Shown: positions 32,353-40,027 of the stretch, one piece after another
How positions within the stretch are numbered: position 1 is the first letter of the stretch
Layout of the letters: each line of letters begins with the position of its first letter
Assembly (NCBI RefSeq): GCF_900101265.1
Contig: NZ_FMZS01000006.1
Span: 186,001 to 250,000, forward strand
Source of the DNA: Massilia sp. PDC64
GTDB taxonomy: Bacteria > Pseudomonadota > Gammaproteobacteria > Burkholderiales > Burkholderiaceae_D
Length of the DNA stretch: 64,000 nt
Reading direction: 5' to 3'
The notes under the pieces: model-generated
What the model saw: only the letters and a program-made list of their open reading frames with translations
What the model was told of the DNA's origin: nothing
Databases searched by the model: none
Position numbers and translations under genes: made by a program

Positions 32353-34229
32353 CGAACCCACGCCTGCTTCGCTACTACAGCCAGGAGCTGCAACACCTGC
32401 GCGAGATGGGCGGCGAATTCGCGGTCCAGTACCCGAAGATCGCCGGCCGCCTCGGGCTGGAAGGCTTCGAGTGCGCCGACCCGTACGTCGAACGCCTGCT
32501 GGAGGGTTTCGCCTTCATGGCGGCGCGCGTGCAGATGAAGATCGACGCCGAGTTCCCGCGTTTCACACAGCACCTGTCCGAGCTGGTCTACCCGCACTTC
32601 CTCGCGCCGACGCCGTCGATGGCGATCGTGCAGCTGCAGCCCGACCTCGGCAATCCCGCGCTGAACGCGGGCTACCGCATTGCGCGCGGCGCGGCGATGC
32701 GCAGTGTCCTCGGCAAGGACGACGCCACGGCCTGCGAATACCGCACGGCGCACGACGTCACGCTGTGGCCCATCGAACTCGTGGAAGCGAAGTTCTTCAC
32801 GCACGGCGGCACCATCGCCGGCGTCGAGGCCAGGCTGCCGGCCAACGTGAAGGCGGGCCTGCGCCTGCGCCTGCGCACGACCAATGGCACGCCGTTCTCG
32901 AAACTGGGGCTGGAGCGCCTCACGCTGCACCTGCGCGGCAGCGACGAGATGCCGGGCCTGATCTACGAAAGACTGCTGGGCGGCGTCCTCGGCGTGCTCG
33001 CGCTGCCGGGCAGCCGGCAGGGCCGCCACACACTGTTGCCGAAGACGGCGCTGCGCCCGCGCGGCTTCGCCGAGGACGACGCGCTGCTCCCCAGCGGCCA
33101 GCGCAGCTTCCAGGGCTACCGCCTGCTGCAGGAATACTTCGCGTTCGCGCAGCGCTTCCTGTTCGTGGAGCTGGCGGACCTGGGCCCGGCGGTGGCGGCG
33201 TGCGCGGAAAGCGAGCTCGAGATCGTCGTGCTGCTGGCGCGCGGCGATGCGCGCCTGGAACAGTCGCTCGACCACACCAATTTCGCGCTGAACTGCACGC
33301 CGGTGGTGAACCTGTTCCAGCGTCGCGCCGACCGCATCAACCTGACCGGCGACCAGTTCGAATACCACGTGCTGCCGGACCGTACGCGGCCCATGGATTT
33401 CGAAGTGCACCAGATCGAGAGCGTGACGGGCTACGGCACGGGCACGGACGCCGAACAGGAATTCCACCCGCTGTACAGCGCGCGCGACCTGGGCGCCGCG
33501 ACCGTGGCGGGCCAGGCCTATTACCAGATCCGGCGCGAGCCGCGCCTGCTGTCGCAACGCCAGCGCCAGCGCGGCCCGCGCTCGTCGTACGTCGGTGCCG
33601 AGACCTTCATCACGCTCGTCGACGCGCAGGAGGCGCCGTACCGCCACAGCCTGCGCCAGCTCGGCCTCGTCGTGTGGTGCACGAACCGCGACCTGCCGCT
33701 GACGATGTCACTGGGCGTCGGCAAGACGGATTTCATCCTGGAGCAGGGCGGACCGGTGCAGTCGGTGCGCGTGCTGGGCGGCCCGAGCCAGCCTTTCCCG
33801 TCGTTCGCCGAGGGCGGCATGGCGTGGCGCCTGATCAACCAGCTGTCGCTGAACTACCTGTCGCTGGCGGACACCGACCCGGACCAGGGGGCGCGCGCCC
33901 TGCGCGAACTGCTGGCGCTGTACTGCCACCCGCTCGACGCGGCGAGCCAGCGCCAGGTCGAGGGCGTGCGCTCGGTGTCCTCGAAACCCGTCACGCGACG
34001 CATGCCGGCGCCGGGGCCGATCACGTTCGGGCGCGGCCTGGAGATCACGGTGACCATGGACGACGGCGCGTTCGAAGGCGCCGGCGCGTTCGTGCTGGGC
34101 GGGGTGCTCAGCCACTTCTTCACGCAATACGTGTCGATCAATTCGTTCACGGAGACCGTCGTGCGCACGGTCGGCCGCGGCGAGATCATGCGCTGGAATG
34201 CAGCGGGGGGCGCATGCGCGATCCTGTAG
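32349..34229 (+). CDS. tssF: T6SS baseplate protein TssF
   Basis: A 626-residue TssF (VasA/ImpG), the large baseplate wedge subunit that works with TssG, TssE and TssK; 580-630 residues is normal. It begins MTNPRLLRYYSQELQHLREM and shows KIAGRLGLEGFECADPYVER, FPRFTQHLSELVYPHFLAP, and later FNLFQ-like VVNLFQRRADRINLTGD. The C-terminal half has strand-rich segments and RGLEITVTMDDGAFEGAGAF. The ATG overlaps the tssE stop (ATGA); the end overlaps the tssG start by 16 bp. Tight coupling fits a fixed subunit ratio. Confidence 0.96.
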   Translation: MTNPRLLRYYSQELQHLREMGGEFAVQYPKIAGRLGLEGFECADPYVERLLEGFAFMAARVQMKIDAEFPRFTQHLSELVYPHFLAPTPSMAIVQLQPDLGNPALNAGYRIARGAAMRSVLGKDDATACEYRTAHDVTLWPIELVEAKFFTHGGTIAGVEARLPANVKAGLRLRLRTTNGTPFSKLGLERLTLHLRGSDEMPGLIYERLLGGVLGVLALPGSRQGRHTLLPKTALRPRGFAEDDALLPSGQRSFQGYRLLQEYFAFAQRFLFVELADLGPAVAACAESELEIVVLLARGDARLEQSLDHTNFALNCTPVVNLFQRRADRINLTGDQFEYHVLPDRTRPMDFEVHQIESVTGYGTGTDAEQEFHPLYSARDLGAATVAGQAYYQIRREPRLLSQRQRQRGPRSSYVGAETFITLVDAQEAPYRHSLRQLGLVVWCTNRDLPLTMSLGVGKTDFILEQGGPVQSVRVLGGPSQPFPSFAEGGMAWRLINQLSLNYLSLADTDPDQGARALRELLALYCHPLDAASQRQVEGVRSVSSKPVTRRMPAPGPITFGRGLEITVTMDDGAFEGAGAFVLGGVLSHFFTQYVSINSFTETVVRTVGRGEIMRWNAAGGACAIL

Positions 34230-35221
34230 ACGTCGAACGCCAGCTGGAAGAAGCCGGCGTGGCAATGGACTTCTTCCAGGCCCTGCGCCTGCTGGAGAAC
34301 GCGCACCCGGACAAGCCGCGCATCGGCGCGTCGCTGCGTCCGCGCGACGACGCCGTGCGCTTCGGCCGCGACCCGTCGCTCGGCTTCGAGCCCGGCGCCC
34401 TGGCCGGCTTCACACCGGCCGAAGGCGATGCGCGCGCGCGCCTGGCCGTGAACTTCATGGGCCTGTTCGGCCCCAACGGCCCGCTGCCGTTGCACCTGAC
34501 GGAATATGCGCGCGACCGCGCCCGCAACCACGGCGACGACACGCTCGTCGCGTTCCTCGACGTGTTCCACCACCGGATGGTGTCGCTGTTCTACCGCGCG
34601 CGCGCGACGGCCGACCCGGCCATCAGCCTGGACCGCCCGGACAGCGACCGTTTCGCCGACTACGTGGGCAGCCTGTTCGGCATCGGCGCCCCGGCCCTGC
34701 GCGGCCGCGAGGAGATCGGCGATTTCGCCAAGCTGCACTTCGCGGGCCTGATGGCCAACCAGCGTCGTCCCGCGGCGGGCCTCGTGACGATCCTGCGCGC
34801 GTACTTCAAGCTGCCCGTCGCGCTGGAGCAGTTCGTCGGCCACTGGATGACCATCCCGCTGGACGGCCAGACCCGCATCGGCATGGAAGACCGCGGCAAC
34901 CGCCTCGGCACGTCGGCCGTGCTGGGCACGAAGGTGTGGGATTGCCAGCACAAGTTCCGGCTCGTGATCGGCCCGCTCGGCTACGACGACTACGAGCGCA
35001 TGCTGCCCGGCGGTGCCAGCATGACGCGCCTCGTCGACTGGGTCAAAAGCTACGCCGGCACGGTGCTCGACTGGGACGTGCGCCTGGTCCTCAAGCAACC
35101 GGAGATTCCACCCCTGAAGCTGGGCGCGCGCCGCCTCGGCTGGACCACTTATCTCGCGAGCGGTCCGGCCGCGCGCGATGCCCGTCAACTCTTGATCAAC
35201 CCGACCGCCCGCCAGGGCTGA
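34214..35221 (+). CDS. tssG: T6SS baseplate protein TssG
   Basis: A 335-residue TssG (VasB/ImpH), the partner of TssF in the baseplate wedge. It begins MRDPVDVERQLEEAGVAMDF with FFQALRLLENAHPDKPRIG, followed by NFMGLFGPNGPLPLHLTEYA, a conserved family motif, and ISLDRPDSDRFADYVGSLFG. The C-terminal part has WDCQHKFRLVIGPLGYDDYE. The ATG at 34214 is chosen because the DFFQALRLLE segment is then at the usual distance from the N-terminus. It is separated from clpV by 21 bp. Confidence 0.95.
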   Translation: MRDPVDVERQLEEAGVAMDFFQALRLLENAHPDKPRIGASLRPRDDAVRFGRDPSLGFEPGALAGFTPAEGDARARLAVNFMGLFGPNGPLPLHLTEYARDRARNHGDDTLVAFLDVFHHRMVSLFYRARATADPAISLDRPDSDRFADYVGSLFGIGAPALRGREEIGDFAKLHFAGLMANQRRPAAGLVTILRAYFKLPVALEQFVGHWMTIPLDGQTRIGMEDRGNRLGTSAVLGTKVWDCQHKFRLVIGPLGYDDYERMLPGGASMTRLVDWVKSYAGTVLDWDVRLVLKQPEIPPLKLGARRLGWTTYLASGPAARDARQLLINPTARQG

Positions 35222-35242
35222 CCTCACGCGAAAGAACCGATC

Positions 35243-37945
35243 ATGGCCGAAATCTCCCGCGTCGCACTGTTTGGAAAACTCAACGCGCTGTGCTACCGCG
35301 CGATCGAAAGCAGCACGGTGTTCTGCAAGCTGCGCGGCAATCCGTACGTGGAGATGGTCCACTGGGTGCACCAGATCCTGCAACTGCAGGACTCGGACCT
35401 GCATCGCATCATCCGTCACTACGAACTGGACGCCGCCGTGCTGGCGCGCGACGTGACGGCCGCGCTGGACCGCCTGCCGCGCGGCGCCACGTCGGTGACG
35501 GACCTGTCGTCGCAACTGGAAGAGACGGTGGAACGCGCGTGGGTGTTCGGCACGCTGATGTTCGGCGAGTCGTCGGTGCGCAGCGGCCACCTCGTGTTCG
35601 GCATGCTCAAGACGTCGAACCTGCGCAACGCGCTGTACGCGATCAGCCGCCAGTTCGAGCGTGTGAAGGCCGATGATCTTTCGGACCGCTTCGGCACCTT
35701 GCTGAAGGATTCGCCGGAAGCGAAGATGGCGGCCAGCGACGGCTTCCAGGCCGCCGCACCCGGCGAGGCATCGGGCGCCATCGCCCCCGCGCAGATGGGC
35801 AAGCAGGAAGCGCTGAAGAAATTCACGGTCGACCTGACGGAGCAGGCGCGCAGCGGCAAGATGGACCCGATCGTCGGCCGCGACGACGAGATCCGCCAGA
35901 TGGTCGACATCCTGATGCGCCGCCGCCAGAACAACCCGATCATGATCGGCGAGGCCGGCGTCGGCAAGACGGCCGTCGTGGAAGGTTTTGCCCAGCGCAT
36001 CGCGCGCGGCGACGTGCCGCCCGCGCTGAAGGAGGTGCAACTGCTGGCGCTGGACGTGGGCCTGCTGCAGGCCGGCGCCAGCATGAAGGGCGAGTTCGAA
36101 CAGCGCCTGCGTTCCGTCATCGACGAGGTGCAGGCCAGCGAGAAGCCCATCATCCTGTTCATCGACGAGACCCACACGCTGGTCGGCGCCGGCGGCGCGG
36201 CCGGCACGGGCGATGCCGCCAACCTGCTCAAGCCGGCCCTCGCGCGCGGCACCTTGCGGACGATCGGCGCGACCACATTCGCCGAGTACAAGAAGCATAT
36301 CGAGAAGGACCCGGCGCTGACCCGCCGCTTCCAGAGCATCCAGGTCGACGAGCCGAGCGAGGAGCGCGCGATCCGCATGATGCGCGGCGTGGCGTCGACG
36401 ATGGAAAAACACCACCAGGTCCAGATCCTCGACGAGGCGCTGGAAGCGGCCGTCAAACTGTCGCACCGCTACATCCCCGCGCGCCAGCTGCCGGACAAGG
36501 CCGTGAGCCTGATCGACACCGCCTGCGCGCGCGTGGCCGTGAGCCTGCACGCGACGCCGGCCGAGGTGGACGACAGCCGCAAGCGCATCGACGCGCTGAA
36601 CGTGGAGATGGAGATCATCCGCCGCGAAGGCGCGATCGGCATCGAGGTGGGCGCGCGTGCCCACGAGACGGAGATCGCGCTGGCGGCCGAGAAGGAACGC
36701 CTGGCGGGCCTGGAGCAGCGCTGGAACGACGAGCGCGCCCTCGTCGACGAACTGCTGGCGCTGCGCGCGCAACTGCGCGACGGCGCCCAGCCGGTCGAAG
36801 GCACGGGATCGAAGCTCGAAGCGGCCGCCGGATCGGCCGCCCCGCAGAGCGAGGCCGAACGCGCCGCGCTGAAAGAACAACTGCAGGCCGTGCAGGCGAA
36901 GCTGACCGCGCTGCAGGGCGAGACCCCGCTGATCCTGCCGACCGTCGACTACCAGGCCGTGGCCGCCGTCGTCGGCGACTGGACCGGCATCCCCGTCGGC
37001 CGCATGGCGAAGAACGAGATGGAGACGGTCCTCAACATCGCGTCCACCCTGAGCCGCCGCGTGATCGGCCAGGACCACGCGATGGAGATGATCGCCAAGC
37101 GCATCCAGACATCGCGCGCGGGCCTGGACAACCCGAACAAGCCGATCGGCGTGTTCATGCTGGCCGGTACGTCCGGCGTCGGCAAGACGGAGACGGCGCT
37201 GGCGCTGGCGGAAGCGCTGTACGGCGGCGAGCAGAACCTCATCACCATCAACATGAGCGAGTACCAGGAAGCGCACACGGTGTCCACGCTGAAGGGCGCG
37301 CCGCCGGGCTACGTGGGCTATGGCGAAGGCGGCGTGCTGACGGAAGCCGTGCGCCGCCGGCCGTATTCCGTCGTGCTGCTCGACGAAGTGGAAAAGGCGC
37401 ACCCGGACGTGCACGAGATGTTTTTCCAGGTGTTCGACAAGGGCTTCATGGAAGACGGCGAAGGCCGCTTCATCGACTTTAAAAACACGCTGATCATCCT
37501 GACGACGAACGCCGGCACGGACCTGATCGCGGGCCTGTGCAAGGATCCGGACCTGATGCCCGATCCGGAAGGCATGGCCGCCGCCCTGCGCGGGCCGCTG
37601 CTGAAGGTGTTCCCGCCCGCGCTGCTGGGCCGCATCGTGACGATCCCGTACTACCCGCTGTCGGACGACATGCTGGGACAGATCGTCAGGCTGCAGCTCG
37701 ACCGCATCAAGAAGCGCGTGGAGGCGCGCTACAAGATCCCGTTCGAGTACGGCGACGACGTCGTCAAGCTCGTCGTGTCGCGCTGCACCGAGAGCGAGTC
37801 GGGCGGGCGCATGATCGATGCGATCCTCACCAATACCATGCTGCCGGACGTGTCGAAGGAATTCCTGGCGCGGATGATGGATGGGAAGCCGATCGGGCGC
37901 GTGCAGGTCGCTGTCGCCGATGGCGAATTCACGTACTCGTTTTAA
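35243..37945 (+). CDS. clpV: T6SS sheath-recycling ATPase ClpV (TssH)
   Basis: A 900-residue AAA+ unfoldase of the ClpB/ClpV family. The N-terminal domain (about 10-150) recognises contracted TssC. Two ATPase domains follow: Walker A1 GEAGVGKTAV near residue 237, Walker B LFIDETHTLVGAGG near 305, then a second Walker A GTSGVGKTETAL near 645 and VLLDEVEKAHPDVHEMF. A coiled middle domain lies between (about 440-560). ClpV disassembles the contracted sheath for another round. Length is normal (850-900). The gene ends just before the two unknown genes and the PAAR/VgrG module. Confidence 0.96.
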   Translation: MAEISRVALFGKLNALCYRAIESSTVFCKLRGNPYVEMVHWVHQILQLQDSDLHRIIRHYELDAAVLARDVTAALDRLPRGATSVTDLSSQLEETVERAWVFGTLMFGESSVRSGHLVFGMLKTSNLRNALYAISRQFERVKADDLSDRFGTLLKDSPEAKMAASDGFQAAAPGEASGAIAPAQMGKQEALKKFTVDLTEQARSGKMDPIVGRDDEIRQMVDILMRRRQNNPIMIGEAGVGKTAVVEGFAQRIARGDVPPALKEVQLLALDVGLLQAGASMKGEFEQRLRSVIDEVQASEKPIILFIDETHTLVGAGGAAGTGDAANLLKPALARGTLRTIGATTFAEYKKHIEKDPALTRRFQSIQVDEPSEERAIRMMRGVASTMEKHHQVQILDEALEAAVKLSHRYIPARQLPDKAVSLIDTACARVAVSLHATPAEVDDSRKRIDALNVEMEIIRREGAIGIEVGARAHETEIALAAEKERLAGLEQRWNDERALVDELLALRAQLRDGAQPVEGTGSKLEAAAGSAAPQSEAERAALKEQLQAVQAKLTALQGETPLILPTVDYQAVAAVVGDWTGIPVGRMAKNEMETVLNIASTLSRRVIGQDHAMEMIAKRIQTSRAGLDNPNKPIGVFMLAGTSGVGKTETALALAEALYGGEQNLITINMSEYQEAHTVSTLKGAPPGYVGYGEGGVLTEAVRRRPYSVVLLDEVEKAHPDVHEMFFQVFDKGFMEDGEGRFIDFKNTLIILTTNAGTDLIAGLCKDPDLMPDPEGMAAALRGPLLKVFPPALLGRIVTIPYYPLSDDMLGQIVRLQLDRIKKRVEARYKIPFEYGDDVVKLVVSRCTESESGGRMIDAILTNTMLPDVSKEFLARMMDGKPIGRVQVAVADGEFTYSF

Positions 37946-37965
37946 CCGGATGACAGGAGACACGC

Positions 37966-38898
37966 GTGGCACAAGTCCATCTCTTCCAATGCACGAAATG
38001 TAATAGTGAACTCGTCGGGCCCCTCGTCGTTCCGGGGGAACGCGTACCGAAGGTCGGCACCCTTTGCAGTTCTGGCAATCCCGTTACGTGCAAGGGGCTG
38101 TGCAAGATCCTGAGCGCGAAGACCCGCTACCTGGGCGTGGGCGACCGCATTCCGAATGCTCCCCCGCTGACACCGGGGAAGCCGGCTGCGCCGAAGATTC
38201 CGATGAAATGGGAGCAGGCTTCACCGGATGGGCCTTACGTCCGCTCGGCCCTGTTCGACGCCATTCCGGCCGTGCACCAGGCGGCGCTGATCGCCGAACT
38301 GGACAAATTTTTCGAAGAGAACACCGTTCCGCTGCTAAGTGCATTCTCGGACAGGTTCGATGCGTATGCGGATCCGCTGGACACTCCGATACGGGAGGGC
38401 GCCGAGAAGCACGGCAGGAAGCCCGAAAAACACCTCACCACCACGATGGTGCTGACCCGGCTGAATGCGATACTCAAGCATATCAGCGACAAACAGATCG
38501 CCTGGGGGCCGACGATGATCGACCGGTCGCAGTTCGCACCGGGGTGCGCGCTGACGCTGCCGTTCCGCCTGACCCATGCGAATACGGTTTATCAGTTCCA
38601 TGAGGAAGTCTTGAACGACCTGGTCAATCCACGCGAAGGCCATGCCATCGTGCCCGACGAGTATTTCAAGGCCATCTGCAAGGCGATCGAACTCGCCAGG
38701 GCAGGCGTTGCCGGGCAGACCAGCCGCGGTCCGAACCATGGATATTATTTCTGGTCCAGCGCGGCCAAGCGCGGTATCAACGTCGTGCTCAAGCGCGATA
38801 CCAGGGAAATCCTGACCATGTATTACTGTGGAGCGGCCAACACCTGGTGGAATCTACGGACCTTGTCGGCCGAATTGCGGCTCGAGCGGACCCTTTGA
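37966..38898 (+). CDS. Candidate T6SS effector 1: Cys-cluster N-terminus, RNase-toxin-like C-terminus
   Basis: A 310-residue protein that I do not recognise. It starts at GTG with CAGGAG 8 bases upstream. The N-terminus has Cys9-x2-Cys12, Cys34, Cys42 and Cys46, which could form a zinc ribbon. The middle is helical. The C-terminus holds HGYYFWSSAAKRGINVVLKR then DTREILTMYY (270-287), similar in style to the GINVV...GEIVTMY ending of BECR-fold RNase toxins; this similarity is inference. Its third-position GC is clearly lower than that of neighbouring T6SS core genes, suggesting separate origin. Its place between clpV and PAAR/vgrG is where cargo is often encoded. An adaptor or immunity role is also possible. 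Confidence 0.6.
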   Translation: MAQVHLFQCTKCNSELVGPLVVPGERVPKVGTLCSSGNPVTCKGLCKILSAKTRYLGVGDRIPNAPPLTPGKPAAPKIPMKWEQASPDGPYVRSALFDAIPAVHQAALIAELDKFFEENTVPLLSAFSDRFDAYADPLDTPIREGAEKHGRKPEKHLTTTMVLTRLNAILKHISDKQIAWGPTMIDRSQFAPGCALTLPFRLTHANTVYQFHEEVLNDLVNPREGHAIVPDEYFKAICKAIELARAGVAGQTSRGPNHGYYFWSSAAKRGINVVLKRDTREILTMYYCGAANTWWNLRTLSAELRLERTL

Positions 38899-38924
38899 AC
38901 AGCAACAAGAGACAGGAGACCAAC

Positions 38925-38984
38925 GTGAAGCGTGCATGCCAGATGATCGACAGGACGGCCACCGTCCGCGTGGAGGCCGCATGA
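38925..38984 (+). CDS. Possible 19-aa leader ORF before effector candidate 2
   Basis: A GTG at 38925 with a good AGGAG site opens a 19-residue frame (VKRACQMIDRTATVRVEAA) whose TGA overlaps the ATG of the next gene (ATGA). Its upstream sequence GACAGGAGACCAACGTG closely matches GACAGGAGACACGCGTG before the preceding unknown gene. It may be a translational-coupling leader or the remnant 5' end of a replaced gene. Not recognised. Confidence 0.35.
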   Translation: MKRACQMIDRTATVRVEAA

Positions 38985-39598
38985 ATGCCCAGGAATTGCG
39001 CGAATGGCTGCTGACCGCCACCGGCAAGCAGATGGAAACCGATAACTTCCTCGGCCAGTTCATGGTGGGCGGCGTGCCGGGCAACGGCACGGCGGCGAAT
39101 TCCTCGACGGGGCAGTTTTTTCCCTGCCTGGTCCGTCGGACGGTGAAGCCGAATGGCTTCGGTTATTTCCTGAAGATCACCGGATGCCTGCAGGGCGGGG
39201 CCGACGCGCTCTTCGTCAGGGACCACCCGAACCAATCCCTGCACGCCGACGCGTCGCTGTTCCCGATCGTGATCAGCGGCCGTTTTTCGGGTTGCACGTT
39301 CGCGCGCTGCGTTGGCGCCAACGGCCATGTGTACATCGCCCACATCTTTGTGGATGCGGGCCTCGCCGGCAATAACCCGGCCGCGCAGGCGCGCGCCTTC
39401 GAGACGGCGGTCGGCGCCGCGGCCAATTCCGCAGTCGGTTTCACGACCGTCGGCCGTGTCGTGGCGCCTGCGATGCGCGGTTATGTGTTCGGCACCTTCG
39501 ATGGCGCCAACTGGCAATGGCATTGGCTGACGGCCGACGCGAACGGTATCGTCGTCAGCTGCCAGACTATCGGCGCGGGCGACTGGGTGGCGTTGTGA
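38981..39598 (+). CDS. Candidate T6SS effector 2: SGC...H (CNF/CheD-fold deamidase-like) protein
   Basis: A 205-residue protein without signal peptide. A strand-rich segment reads IVISGRFSGCTFARCVGANG followed by HVYIAHIFVD: a Cys105 in SGC after a strand, then His116 and His121. CNF1, BLF1 and CheD, which are glutamine deamidases of one fold, carry a catalytic Cys in an (L)SGC or GSC motif followed 12-17 residues later by a catalytic His; here the spacing is 11 or 16. That family pattern is established, while its presence here is inferred by eye. The start ATG 38981 has TGGAGG 5 bases upstream. It lies between the other unknown gene and the PAAR/VgrG spike, so it is a plausible secreted toxin, although an immunity role is possible. 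Confidence 0.6.
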   Translation: MNAQELREWLLTATGKQMETDNFLGQFMVGGVPGNGTAANSSTGQFFPCLVRRTVKPNGFGYFLKITGCLQGGADALFVRDHPNQSLHADASLFPIVISGRFSGCTFARCVGANGHVYIAHIFVDAGLAGNNPAAQARAFETAVGAAANSAVGFTTVGRVVAPAMRGYVFGTFDGANWQWHWLTADANGIVVSCQTIGAGDWVAL

Positions 39599-39625
39599 CG
39601 GGACCGGCGCAAGGAAAGGCCCGCC

Positions 39626-40015
39626 ATGCCTAACCAGGTATCGATGGGTGCGATGATGACCTGCACGTTCGGCGCCGCACCGTCGTCGCTTGTCGTCCTG
39701 CCCAAGAACAAGGTGCTCGCGGAGGGCCCGCCCGCCGCGAACATCATGGACCACATCCCGCTCGTGAACATCATGCCCTTCGGGATGTGCCAGTCTCCCG
39801 CCAATCCGACGGTGGCCGCCGCCACGGCCGCCGCGCTGGGCGTGCTCACGCCCATGCCGTGCGTGCCGGCGACGTCCGCGCCGTGGGTGCCCGGCGCGCC
39901 CACGGTCCTCATCGCCAACATGCCGGCGCTCGACAACGTCTCCAAGTGCATGTGCAACTGGGGTGGCGTGATCGGCTTCACGAACGCCGGCACCGTCAAG
40001 ACCATGATCCCTTAA
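39626..40015 (+). CDS. PAAR-like protein (DUF4280)
   Basis: A 129-residue protein of the DUF4280 PAAR-like group that sharpens the VgrG tip and can carry effectors. It begins MPNQVSMGAMMTCTFGAAPS and has VLPKNKVLAEGPPAANIMDH, NIMPFGMCQSPANP, and a C-terminal CMCNWGGVIGFTNAG; conserved Cys residues can bind a metal at the tip. It sits 12 bp before vgrG. Having no extra toxin domain itself, it may recruit the neighbouring effector candidates by non-covalent contact. The role as spike tip is inferred from the family. Confidence 0.85.
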   Translation: MPNQVSMGAMMTCTFGAAPSSLVVLPKNKVLAEGPPAANIMDHIPLVNIMPFGMCQSPANPTVAAATAAALGVLTPMPCVPATSAPWVPGAPTVLIANMPALDNVSKCMCNWGGVIGFTNAGTVKTMIP

Positions 40016-40027
40016 AGTCCCCTCCGC

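Noticed and set aside
33854..37972. A very long open frame on the minus strand, antisense to tssG and clpV
   Set aside because: It lies opposite strongly conserved T6SS genes, has Arg/Ala/His/Gln-rich low-information sequence and no family motif. In GC-rich genomes long antisense frames arise from codon bias.
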